Source of the DNA: Parapedobacter sp. SGR-10
Lineage (GTDB): Bacteria > Bacteroidota > Bacteroidia > Sphingobacteriales > Sphingobacteriaceae
Direction: 5' to 3'
Assembly: GCF_011030405.1 (NCBI RefSeq)
Contig: NZ_JAAJTJ010000002.1
Coordinates: forward strand, 62,001 to 126,000
Length of the DNA stretch: 64,000 nucleotides
Shown: in pieces, positions 36,600-46,000 of the stretch
Numbering within the stretch: position 1 is the stretch's first letter
Layout of the letters: each line of letters opens with the position of its first letter
The notes under the pieces: model-generated
The model's database searches: none
Told to the model about the DNA's origin: nothing
What the model saw: the letters and a program-made list of their open reading frames with translations, nothing else
Translations under genes and position numbers: made by a program

Positions 36600-37694
36600 T
36601 TATTCCGGTAGCTTTACCTTAAACGCCTTATAGGGATATTCGGTTTTATCCTGGCCACCGTTCCATTGTGGCAATCGTTGCATCTGTGCACACGTGAAAT
36701 ACAGATATCCGTCCGGGCCTATTCCGAAAGAGTCCGGCCATAGCAAGTTGGGGTCTTCTATTAGCGTCTTTAGCCGTCCATCGGCGTCGATATAGGATAT
36801 GTTGTAATTTTCTGAGGAAGCGAAAAAGATATTTCCTTTGCCATCGGCGATCATCCCATGCGTGATGCCCACTTCTCCCCTATCTTCTACCTTAGTGGCC
36901 AGGTCATCGTCCGTAAGTTCCTGATCAGCCAGGTACCGGGTTTCAATCCTATACAGATTCTGCTTATTGATGGGTTTGAAATAGAAATACTTATAGTCCC
37001 GTGTCAAGGCTATGCTATTGATGTTGGACGAAAAAGGCTTTCCATCTTTGTCCTGCATTTTTATGCCATCATATTCCAGTGTGATCTTATCGGCCAGCGT
37101 GTAGGACATTTGTGCCAACACGCTTCTGGACGTTTTGCTTTGCAGATCCAGCACGATGATGGCAGCCTGGCCGGGATCCGACAGATAGGCCAATTGCTTG
37201 TCGACATCGACACGGACATCATTGAGGGCAGATTTTGATTTGTCGAGATCTTCAAACAGAAAGGTGTCTTCGACCTTATCCGTTTTGGTGTTGATCTTTA
37301 CCAACTTGAACAAGCCTTGCGCCTCTCCCTGCCCATCGCCAAAGATATTTCCGGCAGATCCCGGTTTGGAGTCCAGCACCCATAGGAAATCCTGTGCATC
37401 CACATATATATCCTGCACCCTTAAAAAATGGTGACCGTAGTCTCCCTTTGTGTTCCATTCGGTATCGGGATAGGGGTGTAGGCTGCCGTCGATGATTTCG
37501 GCCAGGGCGAGGTTGCCAACCCCATTGTAGTTTGGAAACGAGACAAAAATCCTATTTTCTGTATTGACGCTCAGCCCGATGGCCATACTGTGGCCAAATT
37601 CAGCGACCTGAACGAGCTTCCTATTCTCTAAAGACCTTTGGCAGCCCATCATTGTACAAATGGTAATAGCTATTGGTAAAATAAATTTTTTCAT
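36600..37694 (-). CDS. MRJP/yellow-like lipoprotein (beta-propeller)
   Basis: A 364-residue secreted lipoprotein (signal peptide, lipobox TMMGC with Cys18). It matches the major royal jelly/yellow family, six-bladed beta-propellers related to dopachrome-conversion proteins: VQVAEFGHSMAIGLSVN, DAQDFLWVLDSK, ITHGMIADGKGNIFF and LWPDSFGIGPDGYLYFTCAQ are spread through it. In bacteria the substrate is not known. It is convergent with dnaA and stands alone. Confidence 0.88.
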   Translation of the reverse strand: MKKFILPIAITICTMMGCQRSLENRKLVQVAEFGHSMAIGLSVNTENRIFVSFPNYNGVGNLALAEIIDGSLHPYPDTEWNTKGDYGHHFLRVQDIYVDAQDFLWVLDSKPGSAGNIFGDGQGEAQGLFKLVKINTKTDKVEDTFLFEDLDKSKSALNDVRVDVDKQLAYLSDPGQAAIIVLDLQSKTSRSVLAQMSYTLADKITLEYDGIKMQDKDGKPFSSNINSIALTRDYKYFYFKPINKQNLYRIETRYLADQELTDDDLATKVEDRGEVGITHGMIADGKGNIFFASSENYNISYIDADGRLKTLIEDPNLLWPDSFGIGPDGYLYFTCAQMQRLPQWNGGQDKTEYPYKAFKVKLPE

Positions 37695-37808
37695 TGCTTT
37701 TTTTTCAGAACCTCTTCCTGGGGAACGACAGCGTATGGGTACTAAACCCTTTCAGGCATTAAACATTTTGTATGGCCTTTTGTTTTATCTCTTTTTCTTC
37801 TTCTCCTG

Positions 37809-38005
37809 CTATTTGCCGGCAATGACTTCTTTTTGCTTGGGTAGTGTCTTTACCAATCGCAAGTAGTACAATCTAAGGCTCCAGCCGGATTTGCCCTTTT
37901 ATGGGTCTTTTCTACATATTTGCCAAAAGTCTTGGAGAGCCGGGCTCCTGACAGGAAGATGATCGCTTTGTCCCGGCAATCCGCATGGATCCTATCGAAT
38001 CGGTG
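37809..38005 (-). pseudogene. relic of the XRE-like regulator at 52.6-53.2 kb
   Basis: The minus strand encodes LSGARLSKTFGKYVEKTHK in one frame, then after a frameshift GKSGWSLRLYYLRLVKTLPK and a TAG at 37809-37811. Both parts align with LIGDRLSKTFKAYILKTNKK and the following GKSKSGRGRRPYYFRLIKVL of the intact protein at 52594-53214. The N-terminal DNA-binding part is not recognisable; the ATG-started 76-codon frame at 37850-38080 is a by-product. A decayed paralogue. Confidence 0.7.
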
Positions 38006-38138
38006 AGACTGCCATAGATGAATTATTTTGCGCGGATTAAAAATATTCTCTACCTTTGCCTCAATTCTTGATTTATTCATCTTTTAAATATCAAGGAATC
38101 ATGACAGAGCATATCTACATATCACCCCTTTTGCTCAT

Positions 38139-38201
38139 TGCCTAATTAGGCAGCCAATCCCCTGTTTTTTTAATAATTAAGCAGTTGTATAAGTAACTTA
38201 T
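38139..38201. promoter_or_regulatory. two perfect palindromes upstream of rtcB
   Basis: TGCCTAATTAGGCA (38139-38152, 14 bp) and ATAAGTAACTTAT (38189-38201, 13 bp) are both perfect palindromes. A weak -7 match AATGTTTG follows at 38205-38212. They are candidate operators for the rtcB-prfH unit; the binding protein is unknown. Confidence 0.45.
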
Positions 38202-38369
38202 GCAATGTTTGTCTGCCTTCACAATTCCATAGGACTTTTCAGAGCACTTGTAGAGGGGTATCCTTGCACAAGGACGAACTGAGATCAGAAATCAAATTCA
38301 ACAAAAATTAATAACATTCCCAGATGCAGCCTAAAAGAGGCTTGTCTGGAGCTAGATATATAAACCTGT

Positions 38370-39770
38370 ATGGGAAATTTAAGAACAAAAGATTTAAGTA
38401 AAATTGGTTATCATAACGATCAATTACGAAGCCTGGTTATTGGCATAGTCTCCAAAAATTTCAAACACCACAGTAAGCAACAGTTACTCGATCTGTTGCT
38501 GCGTATTAAGGATGATCCGGAGGCATTTTTGGATAATGAACTGACACGTAAGATAGCCGAGAAAGTAATTGGTAAAGCGGAAGGACCATCGTTTAAAACT
38601 TACACGTTACGCGATGAACCGGTATGCTTCAAAACATATGGCGGTAAGGGTATCGAACCATCGGCCAAAAAGCAAATAGAACTTGCCAGCCTGCTGCCAG
38701 TAAGCGTACAGGGTGCGCTAATGGCCGATGCACATATGGGGTTTGGCCTGCCTATTGGCGGTGTGCTGGCTACAGATGGCGCTGTGATTCCGTACGCAGT
38801 AGGCATGGATATCGGTTGTCGAATGGCACTTTCTATTATTGATGAAAGCGAAGGTTTTATAAAAAGGTTTGCATACCAAATCAAACAGGCGTTAAAAAAT
38901 CATACTCATTTTGGAATGGAAGGCGGCTTGGATATCCGGCAGGAACATGAGGTTCTAGATAGTTCGGTGTTCCACGAAATACCCTTTTTGAAACCGCTAA
39001 GGGGAAAAGCCGTAAGGCAATTAGGGACATCCGGTAAAGGTAATCATTTCGTGGAGTTTGGTGAAATGGAGTTGCTGGCCGATAATGTTTTGGGATTACC
39101 GGGCGGGAAGTACATGGCGTTATTGACGCACTCCGGAAGTCGTGGTTTGGGTGCAGCCATAGCTCAGCATTACACAAAACTCGCAATGGACAGCTGTAAG
39201 TTACCCCGGCATGCACAATCACTGGCTTGGCTGGATATGAATAGCGAAGCAGGCCAGGAGTACTGGCTTGCGATGACGTTGGCCGGTGATTATGCTAAAG
39301 CCTGTCATGAGCGCATTCACGCGAACCTGTTAAAAGCATTAGGGCTAAAGGTGCTCTATGTAGTGGAAAACCATCACAACTTTGCCTGGAAAGACAAATT
39401 GGTCGATGGCAGAGAAGTGATCATACACCGTAAAGGCGCAACACCGGCGCACAAAGGTGAACTGGGGATTATTCCCGGCAGCATGACCACGCCTGCTTAT
39501 CTGGTGGCGGGTAGAGGAAGCGGCGATGCACTGTACTCTGCATCCCATGGCGCAGGCCGTGCGATGAGCAGGCAAAGGGCCAAGGAGAGTATGACCGCAT
39601 CAGCCATGAAAAAACTGCTCAGTAATGCCGGCGTTACCTTAATCGGGGGAACGGTTGAAGAAAACCCATTGGCTTATAAAGATATTGAAACCGTCATGAC
39701 TGCACAACATGACCTGGTTGATATCCAAGGTAAATTTTATCCACGTATTGTTAGAATGAATAAGGAGTAG
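38370..39770 (+). CDS. rtcB: RtcB-type RNA ligase
   Basis: A 466-residue GTP-dependent ligase that joins 2',3'-cyclic phosphate or 3'-phosphate RNA ends to 5'-OH ends. Active-site motifs are present: AVGMDIGCRMAL (metal-binding Asp and Cys, about 148-159), GTSGKGNHFVEFG, LTHSGSRGLG, VVENHHNFAW and HRKGATPAHKGE. It is followed after 2 nt by prfH; this pairing is known to repair and rescue ribosomes cut in 16S rRNA. No archease or sigma54 RtcR gene is nearby. The long leader (about 200 nt) carries palindromes. Confidence 0.95.
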   Translation: MGNLRTKDLSKIGYHNDQLRSLVIGIVSKNFKHHSKQQLLDLLLRIKDDPEAFLDNELTRKIAEKVIGKAEGPSFKTYTLRDEPVCFKTYGGKGIEPSAKKQIELASLLPVSVQGALMADAHMGFGLPIGGVLATDGAVIPYAVGMDIGCRMALSIIDESEGFIKRFAYQIKQALKNHTHFGMEGGLDIRQEHEVLDSSVFHEIPFLKPLRGKAVRQLGTSGKGNHFVEFGEMELLADNVLGLPGGKYMALLTHSGSRGLGAAIAQHYTKLAMDSCKLPRHAQSLAWLDMNSEAGQEYWLAMTLAGDYAKACHERIHANLLKALGLKVLYVVENHHNFAWKDKLVDGREVIIHRKGATPAHKGELGIIPGSMTTPAYLVAGRGSGDALYSASHGAGRAMSRQRAKESMTASAMKKLLSNAGVTLIGGTVEENPLAYKDIETVMTAQHDLVDIQGKFYPRIVRMNKE

Positions 39771-39772
39771 CG

Positions 39773-40390
39773 ATGAAGAAAATGATGATACAGATTACAT
39801 CAGGCAAAGGCCCGGCAGAGTGCTGTCGGGTCGTAGCCTGTGTGCAGAGTCTAATGATGAAACAAGCCAGACAGCAAGGCTTTCAAATGGAGGTCCTTGA
39901 AAATAAGGTCGGCGAATTGAACGGGACACTCCTGTCTTCCACCATGATGCTTGCAGGCAATGATCTGGATGACTTTTTAAAAGAATGGACAGGAACCATA
40001 CAATGGATAGCACCAAGCCCATACCGTAGATATCACAAACGCAAAAACTGGTTTATAGGTGTTGCCGTTTTCGATGCGAAGATACTTATGCAATGGAACC
40101 TTAGGGATGTCAAGCTGGAGACCTGCCGCTCGTCGGGGCCAGGCGGACAAAACGTGAATAAGGTGGAGACAGCGGTGCGGGGGACACACCTGCCATCCGG
40201 GATACAAGTACTGGCCACGGATACACGCTCACAGTTGGAAAATAAAAAGCTTTGTCTGGCCAGATTGGAGGCTAGAGTATTGGTTTGGCAAGCAGAACAG
40301 CTGATGGAACAACAGCAAAACCAATGGCAGCATCATAATGAGCTGGAACGCGGCAATCCGGTCAAAACGATCAAACGAGATTTGTTTTGA
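39773..40390 (+). CDS. prfH: peptide chain release factor H
   Basis: A 205-residue release-factor-like protein that lacks the stop-codon recognition domain of RF1/RF2 but has the catalytic loop SSGPGGQNVNKVETAVRGTH (GGQ at 124-126). RF-H proteins hydrolyse peptidyl-tRNA on stalled or damaged ribosomes and are commonly encoded next to RtcB. The 2-nt gap indicates one mRNA with rtcB. The N-terminal part (MIQITSGKGPAECCRVVACV) matches the family opening. Confidence 0.95.
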   Translation: MKKMMIQITSGKGPAECCRVVACVQSLMMKQARQQGFQMEVLENKVGELNGTLLSSTMMLAGNDLDDFLKEWTGTIQWIAPSPYRRYHKRKNWFIGVAVFDAKILMQWNLRDVKLETCRSSGPGGQNVNKVETAVRGTHLPSGIQVLATDTRSQLENKKLCLARLEARVLVWQAEQLMEQQQNQWQHHNELERGNPVKTIKRDLF

Positions 40391-40447
40391 TGGGTGGCGT
40401 TTGTTGTTACGAAGTTCTATGTATTGGTAATATTGTCAAAAACGTAG

Positions 40448-40597
40448 TTATAATGGTTTTGCAAACTTGATGCCTTTTTTATCCAGTTCCTGAAGAGATG
40501 TCTTTCCCTTGATGTATGAACATACGATTTCTTTATCAGCGATCATCTTTGATACTGACTTGACAATATTGTCCTTTTTGATTTCGAGTTTTTTCAC
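40448..40597 (-). CDS. 49-residue hypothetical protein, GTG start
   Basis: A short frame starting GTG at 40597 and ending TAA at 40448-40450. It reads VKKLEIKKDNIVKSVSKMIA, continues DKEIVCSYIKG and ends KKGIKFAKPL. The Lys/Ile-rich composition and clean ends look coding. It is convergent with prfH and divergent from the imuA promoter. No function known. Confidence 0.5.
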   Translation of the reverse strand: MKKLEIKKDNIVKSVSKMIADKEIVCSYIKGKTSLQELDKKGIKFAKPL

Positions 40598-40722
40598 CCT
40601 TAATTCGCATTATAAACAATCGGATTCTGAGAGCCAATCAAACATAGCTTGTGGATTCATGAAATCATAGTACTGTGACAACAACTGTTAAGGAAGTTTA
40701 CTAAGGGTAAGCATGAAAAGAT

Positions 40723-40754
40723 TTTGTTTGCTAAAAATATTAGTATTAAATTTG
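40723..40754 (+). promoter_or_regulatory. imuA promoter (TTTG / TAAATTTG)
   Basis: TTTG at 40723-40726 and again at 40727-40730 precede the -7 box TAAATTTG (40747-40754) with 20 or 16 nt between. This is the best full Bacteroidetes promoter match in the window, 21 nt before the imuA start. No LexA-type site could be recognised with confidence. Confidence 0.65.
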
Positions 40755-40775
40755 TTGTCCTAACTTGAAATAGTC

Positions 40776-41516
40776 ATGGCAGTGGACAGTAAACGAGAAC
40801 TGATAGACAAGCTCAGGCAGGATATCCTGCGGATGCAGGGCTTTGCCCCTCCGGAAAGCCGGGCGGCTGGCGGCATTGGCCTCGGACCTGTCGAGAATGC
40901 CTTCCCCAATGGGATCTTCCCCCGGGGTACCGTCCATGAGTTCATCAGCACTAGCAGGGAACAGGGAGCCGCTACCTGTGGCTTTATCGAGGGGCTGCTG
41001 TCCCGCCTGATGGACGGAGGAGGTGTCTGCTTATGGATAGGTACATCCACCATACTCTTCCCACCGGCAGCTAAATCTTTCGGGGTAGAACCCGACCGTA
41101 TCGTGTTCGTGACCATGCGCCGTGAGCGGGAAGTGCTATGGGCCACAGAGGAAGCGCTCAAATGCAAGGGACTGGCCGCAGTGGTGTCAGAACTGCAGGA
41201 AATGGACTTTGCGCAGTCACGCAGACTGCAACTGGCCGTGGAGAAAAGCAAGGTCACGGGTCTGGTGATCCGGCACAGCCCCCGCCTGATCGGGTCAACG
41301 GCATGTGCTGCACGTTGGCAGATCAGGCCCCTGCCCAGTGCGCTCGAAGAAGGCCTGCCGGGAGTTGGCAGCCCGCAGTGGGAGGTGGAACTGCTGAAAG
41401 TGCGCAACGGCCATACGGGAAGCTGGCAGGTGGGGTGGTCGGAAGACGGTTTTGTGCCGATGGCGAAACCGACTCTGGTGGGCACTCAAGATAAAAAATG
41501 GATAAAGACAGGCTGA
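40776..41516 (+). CDS. imuA: ImuA-family (RecA-like) mutasome protein
   Basis: A 246-residue RecA-fold protein of the ImuA/SulA2 group (VHEFISTSREQGAATCGFIE ... GGGVCLWIGTS ... RIVFVTMRREREVLWATEEA). It lacks an intact Walker A motif. It cooperates with ImuB and the DnaE2 polymerase in SOS-induced translesion synthesis. It is the first gene of a GC-rich three-gene operon with 6 nt to imuB. Codon choice (many GGC, CTG, CGG) contrasts with the A/T-rich flanking genes and suggests transfer. Confidence 0.9.
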   Translation: MAVDSKRELIDKLRQDILRMQGFAPPESRAAGGIGLGPVENAFPNGIFPRGTVHEFISTSREQGAATCGFIEGLLSRLMDGGGVCLWIGTSTILFPPAAKSFGVEPDRIVFVTMRREREVLWATEEALKCKGLAAVVSELQEMDFAQSRRLQLAVEKSKVTGLVIRHSPRLIGSTACAARWQIRPLPSALEEGLPGVGSPQWEVELLKVRNGHTGSWQVGWSEDGFVPMAKPTLVGTQDKKWIKTG

Positions 41517-41522
41517 TGGATT

Positions 41523-43025
41523 ATGGAGAGACGTTTTGCATCGATCTGGTTCAGGCACCTGAGCACCGACCGGATGGCCATCCGGCAGCCGGAGCTGCGG
41601 GAGGTACCGTTCGTCATGGCCACCCCTGTACATGGCCGCATGGTCGTGTCGGCAGCGAACATCCTGGCCGAGTCACAGGGCGTATCGGCAGGTATGGTCG
41701 TGGCCGATGCCAAGGCCTTCCTCCCCGGACTGGAAGTGATCGACGACCAGCCCGCATGGACAGGCAAGCTGCTCCGTTCGCTCGGGCTCTGGTGTATACG
41801 CTATACGCCTGTCGTTGCCGTGGATCCGCCGGACGGGCTGCTCCTCGACATCAGCGGCTGCGCGCACCTGTGGAAAGGGGAGCGTGCTTACCTGACCGAT
41901 ATCGTCTCCCGGCTACGGAATAGAGGGTACGATGTCCGGATGGCCATTGCCCCGACCGTTGGTACAGCGTGGGCAGTGGCACGCTTCGGAAAGAAAGGGC
42001 CCATTGTGGAAGGCGGCGGAGAACGGGAGGCCCTGATGCACCTGCCGCCATTGGCACTGCGCCTGGAATCCACTGTACAGGAGCGCATGCACAAGCTAGG
42101 GATGCGCACAGTGGGCAGCTTCATGGGGATGCCCCGCGCTGCGTTGCGCAGGCGCTTTGGTGACCAGCTGCTACTGCGGCTGCGGCAGGCCCTGGGGCAG
42201 GAAGATGAATACCTGCTGCCCCTGAAACCCGTACCGCCCTATACCGAGCGCCTGCCCAGTCTGGAACCCATCCGTACCGCTGCCGGGATCGAGATCGCAC
42301 TCCGTCAGCTGCTGGAAACACTCTGTGAGCGGCTGTCCGGCGAAGGCAAGGGGCTACGGACAGCTATCCTGAAATGCTGTCGGATAGACGGCAGGACGGT
42401 ACAGATCGGTATCGGTACCAGCCGGGCCACAGCCAGTGTTTCACACATCTTCAATTTGTTTGCCTTGAAAATCTCCCAGATCGAACCCGCATTGGGCATC
42501 GAACTGTTTATCCTGGAAGCCCCCCGGATCGAAGATATCGATCCGGTACAGGAGGCCCTGTGGGAGACCGCCCCGGGACTGTCCAGTCCCGAACTGGCCG
42601 AGCTGCTCGACAGGCTGACCGGGAAAGGTACGGGTTGTACCGTACACCGTTATCTGCCCGATGCACACCACTGGCCGGAGCGTTCGATCCGCCCTGCCGT
42701 GTCGCTTTCGGAAAAGCCACCTATTCCCTGGACAGATGACAGGCCGAGGCCCACACGTCTACTGGCCAGCCCCGAGCCGATAGACGTCACGGCCCCCATA
42801 CCCGACTATCCGCCCATGCTTTTCAGGTACAGAGGCGAGGTGCATTCCATCAAAAAGGCCGAAGGGCCCGAACGCATCGAACGGGAGTGGTGGGTGGACA
42901 GCGGCGAGCACCGGGATTATTATTATGTGGAAGACCACAAGGGCCAGCGGTACTGGATTTTCCGTTCGGGCCATTACGGAGATGACCGTGCACGGCAATG
43001 GTTTCTGCACGGTTTTTTTGCTTAG
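41523..43025 (+). CDS. imuB: ImuB-type inactive Y-family polymerase
   Basis: A 500-residue Y-family protein. It keeps the fold (RFASIWFRHLSTDRMAI at the start, LLLDISGCAHLWKGE at about 103-117, IAPTVGTAWAVARFG at about 141-155) but the catalytic acidic residues of DinB are replaced, as in ImuB. By family it is a scaffold linking the beta clamp, ImuA and DnaE2. The C-terminal third contains the ImuB-specific extension (PPMLFRYRGEVHSIKKAEGP). It is very GC-rich. Its stop codon overlaps the SD region of dnaE2. Confidence 0.92.
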   Translation: MERRFASIWFRHLSTDRMAIRQPELREVPFVMATPVHGRMVVSAANILAESQGVSAGMVVADAKAFLPGLEVIDDQPAWTGKLLRSLGLWCIRYTPVVAVDPPDGLLLDISGCAHLWKGERAYLTDIVSRLRNRGYDVRMAIAPTVGTAWAVARFGKKGPIVEGGGEREALMHLPPLALRLESTVQERMHKLGMRTVGSFMGMPRAALRRRFGDQLLLRLRQALGQEDEYLLPLKPVPPYTERLPSLEPIRTAAGIEIALRQLLETLCERLSGEGKGLRTAILKCCRIDGRTVQIGIGTSRATASVSHIFNLFALKISQIEPALGIELFILEAPRIEDIDPVQEALWETAPGLSSPELAELLDRLTGKGTGCTVHRYLPDAHHWPERSIRPAVSLSEKPPIPWTDDRPRPTRLLASPEPIDVTAPIPDYPPMLFRYRGEVHSIKKAEGPERIEREWWVDSGEHRDYYYVEDHKGQRYWIFRSGHYGDDRARQWFLHGFFA

Positions 43026-43030
43026 GAGGA
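43024..43030 (+). promoter_or_regulatory. strong Shine-Dalgarno AGGAGGA of dnaE2
   Basis: AGGAGGA overlaps the imuB stop codon and lies 9 nt before the ATG at 43040. It supports this start over the upstream frame start at 42998. Such a site is unusual in Bacteroidota. Confidence 0.7.
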
Positions 43031-43039
43031 TATTACATT

Positions 43040-46000
43040 ATGGCATACGTCGAATTGCAGGTGACATCAAATTTCAGTTTTCTCCGTGGGGGATCCCACG
43101 CGGAGGAGCTCATGGAGCGGGCCGCCGCACTGGGCTATACCGCCATAGCCGTGACCGACCGCAATACCTTTGCCGGACTGGTGCGGGCGCATGTGGCCGC
43201 CAGGAAACACGGTATCCGCCTGATCCCCGCCTGCCGCCTGGACCTGCTGGACGGACCGGGCCTGCTGGCCTATCCCACGGACCGGGAAGCCTACGGACGG
43301 CTTTCGACCCTGCTGAGCATCGGCAACCGCCGTGCTGAAAAAGGGCAGTGCCACCTGTATAAAGCCGATGTCTATGCCTATCACAAGGGCATCGAGTTTG
43401 TTGTGGTGCCTCCCGATAAGCTCGTTTCCGGTTTTGAGCTAGAACCCGATTATATACGGCATATCAAAGAATACCGTGAGGCATTGGGCAGCTACCTTAG
43501 CCTCGGTGCGGTACGCACCTATACGGGCGACGATGCCCGAAAGCTGTTCCGCATCCACCAGCTCTGCGGGCAGCTTGACATGCCCATGGTGGCCCTGAAC
43601 GATGTACACTACCACGGGCCGGAGCGGCGCGAACTGCAGGATGCGCTGACCTGTGTCCGGGAGAAATGTACCGTCCAGACCGCAGGTTTCCGGCTCCATC
43701 CGAATGCGGAGCGGTACCTCAAACCGATGGACGAGATGGAGCGCCTGTTCCGCCAGTACCCCGAGGCCATCCGCCATGCAGAGTCCATCGCCGAGGCCTG
43801 TCGCTTTTCGCTGGACGAACTGGAATACGTATATCCCGAGGAGCTGACCAAGGGAGGGCGAACCCCGCAGGAAGAACTGGTACGGCTCGCATGGGAAGGT
43901 GCACACGAGCGGTTCGGCGATGACATCCCGGAGTCGGTCAGAGCGTCCATCGAACATGAACTGGATTTTATCGAAAGGAAGAACTATGCCTCTTATTTCC
44001 TTACCGTGCATGACTATGTCCGCTTTGCCAGGGAGCGCAACATCCTTTGTCAGGGCCGCGGGTCTGCAGCCAATTCCACGGTCTGCTATTGCCTGGGTAT
44101 CACTTCGGTCAATCCTGCCAAAGTCCGCCTGCTGTTCGCCCGCTTCATGTCGGATGCCCGTGACGAGCCGCCCGATATCGACGTGGACTTCGAGCACGAA
44201 CGGCGCGAGGAAGTGATCCAGTATATCTATGAAAAGTACGGCCGTGACCGAGCCGCTATCGTGGCCACGGTGACGCAGGTACGGGCCAAAGGCGCCGTGC
44301 GTGATATAGGCAAGGCCATGGGCCTGTCACAGGATACCGTGGACCGTCTTGCCGCTACGGTCAGCAGCCATTGGGACGATTACATAGACCTGCAGCTGCT
44401 GATCGAACAGGGCTTCAATCCCGATGACCCACACCTGCGCAAGGTTCTGGAACTGACGGGGCAGTACATGGGGTTCCCCCGGCAGCTGGGACAGCATACG
44501 GGCGGCTTTGTCATCACCCAGGGCAAGCTGCATGAACTGTGCCCGATCATCAATGCCCGCATGGAGGACCGTACTAACCTCGAATGGAACAAGGATGATC
44601 TCGAGGCACTCGGCTTTTTGAAAGTGGATGTGCTGGGCCTTGGGATGCTGACCTGTATCCGCAAGGCATTCGATCTGGCCAGGGCCCACTACGGGCTCGA
44701 CCTCACACTGGCCAATATCCCCGAAGACGATACCGAAGTGTACGATATGATCTGCCGCGCCGATACATTGGGGGTATTCCAGATCGAGAGCCGGGCACAG
44801 ATGTCCATGCTGCCGCGCCTCCGTCCACGGACGTTTTATGACCTGGTGATCGAGGTCGCTATCGTACGGCCCGGCCCTATCCAGGGTGATATGGTGCACC
44901 CCTACCTGCGCCGACGCAACAAAGAAGAACCCGTGGAATATCCTTCTGAGGAAATCAAGGGAATATTGGAGAAGACATTGGGCGTACCCCTGTTCCAGGA
45001 GCAGGCCATGGAGATTGCCATCGTGGCCGCAGGCTTTACGCCCGCCGAGGCCGATGCGCTCCGGCGCAGCATGGCCACGTTCAAAGCCAAAGGGCACGTA
45101 TCGGCATTCCATAAGAAGATGGTCGACGGCATGGTCAGCAAGGGCTACACCGAAGAGTTCGCCAACCGGGTGTTCCGACAGCTGGAGGGCTTCGGTAGCT
45201 ATGGCTTCCCGGAGAGCCATGCCGCTTCTTTTGCGCTGCTCGTGTACGTGTCGTCGTGGATCAAGTGCCACTACCCGGATATCTTTGCAACTTCCCTGCT
45301 GAACAGCCAGCCGATGGGTTTCTATCAGCCCGCACAGATCGTCATCGATGCGCAGAAGCACGGCGTGCAGGTATTGCCCGTGGACGTGAACCATTCCCAT
45401 TGGGACCATACACTGGAAGGGGAGTTCGGTAAAAAACACCATGCACTGCGGCTGGGATTCCGGCAGGTGAAGGGCCTGAACGAAGAAGATATGCAGGTAT
45501 TGGTCGGGGGACGCCACGGCGGCTATCCGTCCATCCCGGCATTGGTCGATGCCGGGATACCCCTATCCGCCATGGAGCGGTTGGCCGATGCGGACGCCTT
45601 CCGTTCGATGGGCCTCGACCGTCGCCGGGCGCTGTGGGAAGTGGCCGCCCTGCAGGACAGGCCGATCGGCCTGTTCGAGGGCCAGCCCTCCGAAAGCACG
45701 AAGGAAGGGCAGATCGAACTCCCCCTGATGACACCGAGCGAGCACGTCGTGCAGGACTACGCCAGCACATCCCTTTCCGTCAAAGCGCATCCCGTAAGTT
45801 TTTTCCGTGAAAAACTGGATCTGCTGCACGTCACACCGACAGTGGCACTGCCCACCATGAAAGACGGCATGTTCGTCAAGCTCTGCGGCATGATCACGGT
45901 ACGCCAACGGCCGGGCACCGCCAAGGGCGTGCTGTTCGTGACCATCGAGGACGAGACGGGATTTGCCAACCTGGTGGTCTGGGGCAAGATGTTTGAGAAA

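Noticed and set aside
37850-38080. 76-codon ATG-started ORF as a real gene
   Set aside because: Its similarity to the 52.6-kb regulator switches frame midway, so it is part of a pseudogene.
44327-45517. 396-codon antisense ORF inside dnaE2
   Set aside because: High GC reduces stop codons on the opposite strand; the plus-strand frame is a clear C-family polymerase.
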